Positions 1 through 3,587 of a stretch of DNA of 6,341 nt are shown piece after piece. Under the pieces are notes generated by a model that worked only from the letters and a program-made list of their open reading frames with translations, had not been told where the DNA came from and did not search any database. The stretch lies in the NCBI GenBank assembly GCA_905200265.1, contig CAJKJS010000089.1, forward strand, positions 1 to 6,341, given 5' to 3'. The DNA is from an uncultured Oscillospiraceae bacterium (GTDB lineage Bacteria; Bacillota; Clostridia; Oscillospirales; Acutalibacteraceae). Each line of letters starts with the position of its first letter. Position 1 is the first letter of the stretch. The position numbers were made by a program, and so were the translations under genes.

Positions 1-14
1 ACTGTAATCTTCAT
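1..14 (-). CDS. possible start of a further operon gene, cut by the window edge
   Basis: On the minus strand an ATG at 14-12 is preceded by GAGGAAAAT, a plausible ribosome binding site ending directly before it, and reads M-K-I-T before the window ends. It lies 37 bases downstream of the stop of the membrane GNAT gene, on the same strand, with no terminator between them, so it would be the third gene of the kinase operon. Only four codons are visible, so no product can be named and the call rests on start signal and spacing alone. Confidence 0.4.
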
Positions 15-51
15 ATTTTCCTCATTTCCGCCTGCCGGCTTTTTATTTTAT

Positions 52-978
52 TTACTCCAGCAGTATTTTCATGCATACGTCCCCATTGGGCTGCACCTGG
101 TTCACTTCCCGGAATCCTAAGCTTTCGCAGCACTGCCGGGCCCGAATGTTCTGTCCGTCCATACGGGTACACACCGTGCGTACATTCCAAGCCTGCTTAC
201 CCTGTTCCAGTATCCGGTTGATGGCTTCCCCAGCAATCCCTCGCCCCATATAGATGGAACTAATCAGGCAAATACCCAGTTCCGCACAAGACGCTTGGGG
301 GTCCTTCTCCAGCCATATGCTGCCCACCGGTTCACCCTGGTAAAAAATCCAGTCCCATAAAAAAGGGTCCTGTCTATTTTCCGGTTCGCGAGGACCGGGC
401 AGTTCCGCTTTTTTGATAAAGGCCTCGTATACGGGGCGGTCTTTCTCTTCCAACGGACGCAAGCTGACAAAATATCCCAATTTCCAGGCCCGGCGCGACA
501 TAGAGCGTTCCCGCCAAGCTAACAGGAACATGAGCACACAGCTGCATCCAAAAAAGATCTGCTGAACGAAAAAGCTTCGCCGGGGCACAATCTCATATTC
601 TGCCATCACCGCTAACGTGGCCCACAGAAAGAGTAGGGCAAGTGGGGGCGCCAAAATAAACAGACGCACAACAGGATACCGTTCCTCATATAGCAAAAGC
701 ATCCATGCTCCTATGGGAACCGCTATCATCAGTAGTACCGTGAGATATCCGGGCCAAAACCCTGTGATTGTGATCGCTTCACACAAGGACACCCAGACCG
801 GATACAACACTTGGCCGTCATCTTGCGCCTGCATCCACCGAAAACCGCCTGTAAAAAAGAACCCTCGCATGCCTAGAATCTGCAACAGAGTAATCAGCAT
901 GCAAAAAAGCTGACTCAATCCGGTTCCCGATCGCCAGATCCGACGAAAAAAGTGATTCTTTTGATTTTCTTCCCGCAT
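52..978 (-). CDS. membrane protein with C-terminal GNAT-family N-acetyltransferase domain
   Basis: A 308-residue protein in two parts. Residues 1-160 hold four hydrophobic stretches at about 21-43, 75-97, 103-126 and 136-154, followed by the basic segment RERSMSRRAWK, so the C-terminal part is probably cytoplasmic. Residues about 170-308 read as a GNAT acyltransferase: VSLRPLEEKD (first strand and helix), GEPVGSIWLE (hairpin), AELGICLISSIYMGRGIAGEA (acetyl-CoA pyrophosphate-binding motif A, with G-R-G-I-A at the turn) and NIRARQCCESLGFRE (motif B). GNAT enzymes move an acetyl group from acetyl-CoA to an amine; the acceptor here is unknown. The ATG at 978 is chosen because AAAAGGAG lies 11 bases upstream; a GTG at 1020 would add 14 residues but sits inside a hairpin loop and I see no good site for it. 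The gene follows the sugar kinase on the same strand. The domain assignment is firm; the role is unknown. Confidence 0.85.
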   Translation of the reverse strand: MREENQKNHFFRRIWRSGTGLSQLFCMLITLLQILGMRGFFFTGGFRWMQAQDDGQVLYPVWVSLCEAITITGFWPGYLTVLLMIAVPIGAWMLLLYEERYPVVRLFILAPPLALLFLWATLAVMAEYEIVPRRSFFVQQIFFGCSCVLMFLLAWRERSMSRRAWKLGYFVSLRPLEEKDRPVYEAFIKKAELPGPREPENRQDPFLWDWIFYQGEPVGSIWLEKDPQASCAELGICLISSIYMGRGIAGEAINRILEQGKQAWNVRTVCTRMDGQNIRARQCCESLGFREVNQVQPNGDVCMKILLE

Positions 979-989
979 AAACTGGCTCG

Positions 990-997
990 CTCCTTTT
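990..997 (-). promoter_or_regulatory. ribosome binding site of the membrane GNAT gene
   Basis: AAAAGGAG on the minus strand, 11 bases before the ATG at 978. It decides the start: it supports Met at 978 over the in-frame GTG at 1020. Confidence 0.65.
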
Positions 998-1005
998 GGT
1001 ACCGC

Positions 1006-1036
1006 CCAGTAGCGATACACTCGGACCTGCTACCGG
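1006..1036 (-). other. intercistronic hairpin between the kinase and GNAT genes
   Basis: On the minus strand CCGGTAGC (1036-1029) pairs with GCTACTGG (1013-1006): eight pairs including one G-U, closing a 15-base loop. No T run follows, so it is not a standard intrinsic terminator. It starts 7 bases after the kinase stop codon and ends just before the GNAT ribosome binding site. A role in mRNA stability or in partly uncoupling the two genes is possible but inferred. Confidence 0.4.
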
Positions 1037-1042
1037 ATTTTC

Positions 1043-2011
1043 TTACTCCCAAAGGCCGCTCTGCTGCAAAAAGGCAATGGCTTCCTGCTTCTTCGGCACA
1101 CTGGTAATACCGCCACTGCGAGTGGTGGAAAGCCCGGCCATAGCATTGGCAAACTGGCAAATCTTCTGCAATTCGTCTTCCTGCAGCGTTTCCGGTGCTT
1201 TACCGCTATCCAACACACCGTACACCGCACTGCCGCCAAAAATATCCCCGGCGCCGGTGGTATCGACCGTTTTTAAATCGAGGAAAGCCGGACTCTTCGT
1301 GCTGGCCTGCCGGTTTTTCGCATAGACGCCGTTTTTGCCCAGCGTGACAAACGCAAGCTTTACACCATTTTCCAGCAGCGTTTCGGCTCCCTGTTCCACA
1401 TCCTGGTGGAACACCAGTTCCAGTTCTTCTTCGCTGATCTTCAGCACATCACAGTGCTGAATGCCCCACAAAATCTGTTCTTTGGCTTCTTCTTCGCTGT
1501 TCCACAGCGGCGCACGGTAGTTCGGGTCAAATGTAATCATAGCGCCGTTTTGCCGGGCCTTTTCCACCGCCTGCTTTGTGGCACTGCGAGCCGGTTCATT
1601 GGTCATGGAAAGCGTGCCAAAATGGAATACCCGCGTATTGGCCAACTGTTCATCCCGCACTTCTTCAGGGCGCAACATGGTATCGGCCCCCGGTTTCCGG
1701 GCAAACGAAAACGTACGGTCGCCGGTTTCATCCAACGTTACAAACGCCAGGGTAGTAAAAACATCGGGGTCAATGACCAACCCCGTGGTATCAATCCCAT
1801 GGGTATCCAGCGTCTTTTTGAGCATGTGACCAAAAGCATCATCGCCCACTTTGCCGATAAACGCCGTCTTTTCTCCGCAGGAAGCCAGTGCGCACAAGAA
1901 ATTGCACGGCGCTCCGCCGGGGTTCCCGTGCATAATCGGGGATCCAAATTCGTTATTTCCTTTATGAACAAAGTCAATCAGAAGTTCGCCCAAAGCCGTT
2001 ATATCCATCAT
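1043..2011 (-). CDS. PfkB-family carbohydrate kinase, probable fructokinase
   Basis: A 322-residue cytoplasmic ribokinase/PfkB-fold kinase, the usual length for the family, that transfers phosphate from ATP to a sugar, most likely fructose to fructose 6-phosphate. Visible landmarks: MDITALGELLIDF at the N-terminus (first strand and sugar site); NPGGAPCNFLCALASCG at 30-46 and GKVGDDAFG at 53-61 (PfkB signature 1 region); FDPNYR at 161-166; TLGKNG at 223-228; and DTTGAGDIFGG at 250-260, the signature 2 anion hole with catalytic Asp256. The ending GLSTTRSGGITSVP resembles bacterial fructokinases, but 2-keto-3-deoxygluconate or another sugar is not excluded. Start: two ATGs in tandem (2011 and 2008) with GAGGTG 10 bases upstream; the frame stays open to 2107, but that extension covers the promoter and is not kinase-like. 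It is the first gene of a minus-strand operon, divergent from the ApbE-like gene. Confidence 0.93.
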   Translation of the reverse strand: MMDITALGELLIDFVHKGNNEFGSPIMHGNPGGAPCNFLCALASCGEKTAFIGKVGDDAFGHMLKKTLDTHGIDTTGLVIDPDVFTTLAFVTLDETGDRTFSFARKPGADTMLRPEEVRDEQLANTRVFHFGTLSMTNEPARSATKQAVEKARQNGAMITFDPNYRAPLWNSEEEAKEQILWGIQHCDVLKISEEELELVFHQDVEQGAETLLENGVKLAFVTLGKNGVYAKNRQASTKSPAFLDLKTVDTTGAGDIFGGSAVYGVLDSGKAPETLQEDELQKICQFANAMAGLSTTRSGGITSVPKKQEAIAFLQQSGLWE

Positions 2012-2021
2012 ACTTTCTAAG

Positions 2022-2027
2022 CACCTC
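2022..2027 (-). promoter_or_regulatory. ribosome binding site of the kinase gene
   Basis: GAGGTG, within GAAGAGGTG, on the minus strand 10 bases before the ATG at 2011. It rules in the 322-residue start rather than upstream in-frame starts. Confidence 0.7.
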
Positions 2028-2062
2028 TTCTTTTTCCATAAAAATGGATATTGTTTTCTTTT

Positions 2063-2070
2063 AGTATACC
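2063..2070 (-). promoter_or_regulatory. promoter of the kinase operon (extended -10)
   Basis: The minus strand reads TGGTATACT with the -10 hexamer TATACT at 2068-2063 and TG one base upstream of it, an extended -10 for the main sigma factor (the T of TG is base 2071). The -35 region at the normal distance (TGGCGT, about 2091-2086) is poor, which fits an extended -10 promoter. Transcription would start near 2056, giving a leader of about 45 bases before the kinase start. Confidence 0.65.
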
Positions 2071-2134
2071 ATATCCCCCACGGGTACGCCAGTGAAAAAC
2101 GTCCCAATGGTGCTTTTTTCCGTCTATTGTTTTA

Positions 2135-2143
2135 TGGTATACT
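2135..2143 (+). promoter_or_regulatory. promoter of the ApbE-like gene (extended -10)
   Basis: TGGTATACT at 2135-2143 is an extended -10 with hexamer TATACT at 2138-2143. The -35 region at normal spacing is only a T-rich run (about 2114-2120). A start near 2150 would leave about 29 bases before the ATG at 2179, including the ribosome binding site AAAGAAGG at 2161-2168. Confidence 0.65.
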
Positions 2144-2178
2144 AAGGCCATCTTGTATGGAAAGAAGGAAAACGAACG

Positions 2179-3237
2179 ATGACTGTGGAACGTCTGCGCC
2201 GCCTAACCTTTGTTTCGCTGGATATTCTCATTTTAATTTTGGCCATTTTGGTCACCCAGTGGCTTTCCCTCAGCGGAACCGGCAGCGGGTATGATGCCAC
2301 TACCGTATGCATGGATACGTACATGCAGCAGCTGCTTTATGGAGAAGACGAAGAAGAAACGGCCGCTCTCGCTTCCGAGGCTGCTGAAAATATCGAAAGT
2401 CTGCTCGATTGGCAACAACCGGACTCCGATATTGAAACCCTCAATAGCGCAGCGGGCACGGTATGGAGCGAGCTCGATTCCGAAACAATTCAGGTGCTGG
2501 CAAAAGCACTGGATGTGGCCGAGAAAAGTGAAGGAGCCTATGACCCTACCCTGCTGCCGCTGACTTCGCTTTGGAATTTTGCGGGAACAACCCCCTCCGT
2601 ACCCGACAGCGACAGCCTATCGGAGGCATTGTCCCTTTGTGGGTATGAAAATCTGCGCATCAATACCGAAGACAATACGGCCTCTCTGTATGGCCATGGC
2701 AACGGGGTTGATCTTTCCAACATTATGCGGGGCGCGGGGTGCGATTCGGTTCTTAACGTTTACAAAGATGCCGGACTCACCGGGGGCATTGTGTCGCTGG
2801 GGAACTGCGTGGGCGTATATGGCACAAAAACCGACGGCAGCGCACTCTCCGTTTCGGTTCACGATCCCGCCGGGGATGATGCGGCCCAGTTGGGCACCTG
2901 GAGTCTGCCAAATGGCGGCGTACTGGCAACGGCCGGATGGCTGGAAACTTCCTTTACAAAAGACGGTACCGAATATTCCTCTCTTTTAGACCCTCAAACA
3001 GGGTATCCGGCCGACAGTGATTGTATCGCGGTAACGGTATGGCAGGAAAATGGTACCACCAGCGCCGCACTCAGCCAGGCCTGCATGGTACTGGGGGTTG
3101 AAAATAGCCTATCGCTCCTGGAACAATACGACGCAGCCGCTGTATTTGTAACCGATGAAAAGGAAGTGCTGCTTTACGGTGACACCGATGGTTTTACTTT
3201 AACAGTCAGTGATTATACCACGCGCACTCTTTCCTAA
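2179..3237 (+). CDS. membrane-anchored ApbE-family (FAD:protein FMN transferase-like) protein, probably degenerate
   Basis: A 352-residue protein with an N-terminal membrane anchor (about 10-31) and no lipobox cysteine, so the rest is probably outside the membrane. ApbE enzymes use FAD and Mg to attach FMN to a threonine of partner flavoproteins such as Rnf or Nqr subunits. The ApbE layout is visible in order: CMDTYMQQLLYG at 44-55 (usual MGT becomes MDT), DIETLN at 84-89, DPTLLPLTSLWNF at 122-134, VDLSNIMRGAGCD at 177-189 (usual K of KG is R), GGIVSLGN at 202-209, LATAG at 249-253 (usual TSG), LLDPQTGYP at 269-277 (usual His before IIDP is Ser268) and TSAALSQACMVLG at 294-306. In the last motif the family's ADALSTA has Asp and Thr replaced by Ala and Gln; these normally hold the metal. 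The family call is good; active FMN transfer is doubtful. Ribosome binding site AAAGAAGG lies 10 bases before the ATG. It stands alone, divergent from the kinase. Confidence 0.82.
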   Translation: MTVERLRRLTFVSLDILILILAILVTQWLSLSGTGSGYDATTVCMDTYMQQLLYGEDEEETAALASEAAENIESLLDWQQPDSDIETLNSAAGTVWSELDSETIQVLAKALDVAEKSEGAYDPTLLPLTSLWNFAGTTPSVPDSDSLSEALSLCGYENLRINTEDNTASLYGHGNGVDLSNIMRGAGCDSVLNVYKDAGLTGGIVSLGNCVGVYGTKTDGSALSVSVHDPAGDDAAQLGTWSLPNGGVLATAGWLETSFTKDGTEYSSLLDPQTGYPADSDCIAVTVWQENGTTSAALSQACMVLGVENSLSLLEQYDAAAVFVTDEKEVLLYGDTDGFTLTVSDYTTRTLS

Positions 3238-3332
3238 AAAGAAACCGCTTCGAAATTCACACATTTCCTCATGGAAACGGTGGAAAAATGGGCAAGTATC
3301 CAAAGTGGCGGAAACGGGGGCTTTCTAGCAAA
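3238..3332. other. intergenic stretch without a recognised element
   Basis: This is the first part of the 350-base gene-free gap. The only structure I see is a small hairpin, TTTCC (3264-3268) with GGAAA (3273-3277) around a TCAT loop, with only AT pairs and two GC pairs and no T run. It is too weak to call a terminator for the ApbE-like gene, so that gene has no evident terminator before the one near 3500. Confidence 0.5.
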
Positions 3333-3342
3333 TTGTTAACAA
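3333..3342. promoter_or_regulatory. 10-base palindrome, possible operator
   Basis: TTGTTAACAA is a perfect inverted repeat immediately before a consensus -10 (TATAAT at 3344-3349) and 9 bases before a -35-like TTGACT. Its place suits a small dimeric regulator, but a single AT-rich palindrome of this length can arise by chance. Confidence 0.3.
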
Positions 3343-3343
3343 G

Positions 3344-3349
3344 TATAAT
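3344..3349 (+). promoter_or_regulatory. candidate -10 element, upstream promoter
   Basis: TATAAT at 3344-3349 is a perfect -10 hexamer, but no good -35 is present 16-18 bases upstream (TTTCTA is the nearest). Transcription would start near 3356. It overlaps the better promoter that follows, so it may be a second start or chance. Confidence 0.35.
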
Positions 3350-3350
3350 G

Positions 3351-3380
3351 TTGACTTTTTGGTTCTTTTCGTTGTAAGAT
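3351..3380 (+). promoter_or_regulatory. promoter for the structured RNA / dehydratase leader
   Basis: TTGACT at 3351-3356 (five of six consensus bases) and TAAGAT at 3375-3380 (four of six) are separated by 18 bases. A start 6-8 bases after the -10 falls at 3386-3388, exactly where the closing helix of the RNA structure begins. The agreement between predicted start and paired 5' end is the main support. Confidence 0.6.
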
Positions 3381-3445
3381 TACACGTGAAAAAAGCGCAA
3401 TACAGCCTGCTTTTCCGTATTTTTCCTGTGTTTTTTCGCACAGCG

Positions 3446-3476
3446 GGCTGTCCGTAGGGTTTTTTCACGGCTGTCC
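3446..3476 (+). repeat. 8-base direct repeat giving alternative RNA pairings
   Basis: GGCTGTCC occurs at 3446-3453 and again at 3469-3476. ACAGCC at 3402-3407 can pair with either copy. The first pairing belongs to the internal helix of the rod; the second would break the closing helix and end right beside the terminator stem. Confidence 0.45.
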
Positions 3477-3505
3477 CGGCTTTTGCGCGGCAAGGCCGTT
3501 TTTTT
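3477..3505 (+). terminator. intrinsic terminator
   Basis: CGGC plus TTT (3477-3483) pairs with AAG plus GCCG (3492-3498), one T bulges, GC (3485-3486) pairs with GC (3490-3491) around a GCG loop, and seven Ts follow (3499-3505). It is a well-formed rho-independent terminator. It ends the structured RNA and lies 82 bases before the dehydratase start, so any transcript from the promoters at 3344-3380 must read through it to reach that gene. Confidence 0.8.
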
Positions 3506-3520
3506 ATAGGGTTATATGAA

Positions 3521-3549
3521 GAGCGGTGCCTATCCGGCAGGGCTCCGCT
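3521..3549 (+). other. leader hairpin before the dehydratase gene
   Basis: GAGC (3521-3524) with GCTC (3542-3545) and TGCC (3527-3530) with GGCA (3536-3539), separated by a GG/GG internal loop and closed by TATCC. An alternative outer stem is AGCGG (3522-3526) with CCGCT (3545-3549). Only three Ts follow, so it is not a clear terminator. It could influence translation, and it also lies within a possible N-terminal extension of the next gene. Confidence 0.35.
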
Positions 3550-3587
3550 TTATGATGTTTGCCGGGGAAACGGTGGGTTATTGCATG

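Larger units (their letters stand above)
2061..2145. repeat. inverted 12-base promoter elements
   Basis: ATGGTATACTAA occurs on the plus strand at 2134-2145 and identically on the minus strand at 2072-2061, 61 bases apart and pointing outward. Each contains an extended -10 element, so the repeat may simply be two matched promoters. Identity extends beyond the hexamer on both sides, so shared regulation or a protein-binding element is also possible. Confidence 0.6.
3386..3505 (+). ncRNA. unidentified structured RNA, about 120 nt (small RNA or conditional leader)
   Basis: It is bounded by a promoter whose start should fall near 3386 and by an intrinsic terminator ending at 3505. The ends of the first 85 bases pair: CGTGAAAAAA (3385-3394) with TTTTTTCACG (3460-3469), ten pairs, the first base possibly untranscribed. 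Inside is an asymmetric bulge (3395-3401 against 3452-3459), then ACAGCCTGC (3402-3410) with GCGGGCTGT (3443-3451), nine pairs with one U-G, then an apical region with TGTG (3427-3430) and CACA (3439-3442) around a TTTTTTCG loop. The terminator hairpin follows at 3477. No open frame with a start signal is seen inside. A closed rod with an internal bubble recalls 6S RNA, but this is much shorter and I see no diagnostic sequence. Lying on the same strand just before the dehydratase gene, it may instead be a terminator-controlled leader. Structure by eye; no family assigned. Confidence 0.6.

Noticed and set aside
979..1020. Upstream GTG start for the GNAT gene at 1020
   Set aside because: The GTG lies in a hairpin loop without a good ribosome binding site, while the ATG at 978 has AAAAGGAG upstream.
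1406..2020. Plus-strand open frame (204 codons) opposite the kinase
   Set aside because: It is a shadow of the PfkB gene, whose signatures are unmistakable on the minus strand.
2012..2107. N-terminal extension of the kinase to 2107
   Set aside because: It would cover the extended -10 promoter and the GAGGTG ribosome binding site, and its residues do not resemble a kinase N-terminus.
2579..2989. Alternative plus-strand frame inside the ApbE-like gene
   Set aside because: It overlaps the conserved ApbE motifs in another frame and has no own ribosome binding site or recognisable product.
3264..3277. TTTCC/GGAAA hairpin as terminator of the ApbE-like gene
   Set aside because: Only five pairs, AT-rich and no following T run.
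3386..3505. Naming the RNA as 6S RNA or SRP RNA
   Set aside because: It is much shorter than typical 6S RNA, and the SRP apical tetraloop and flanking sequence are absent. Overall shape alone is not enough.
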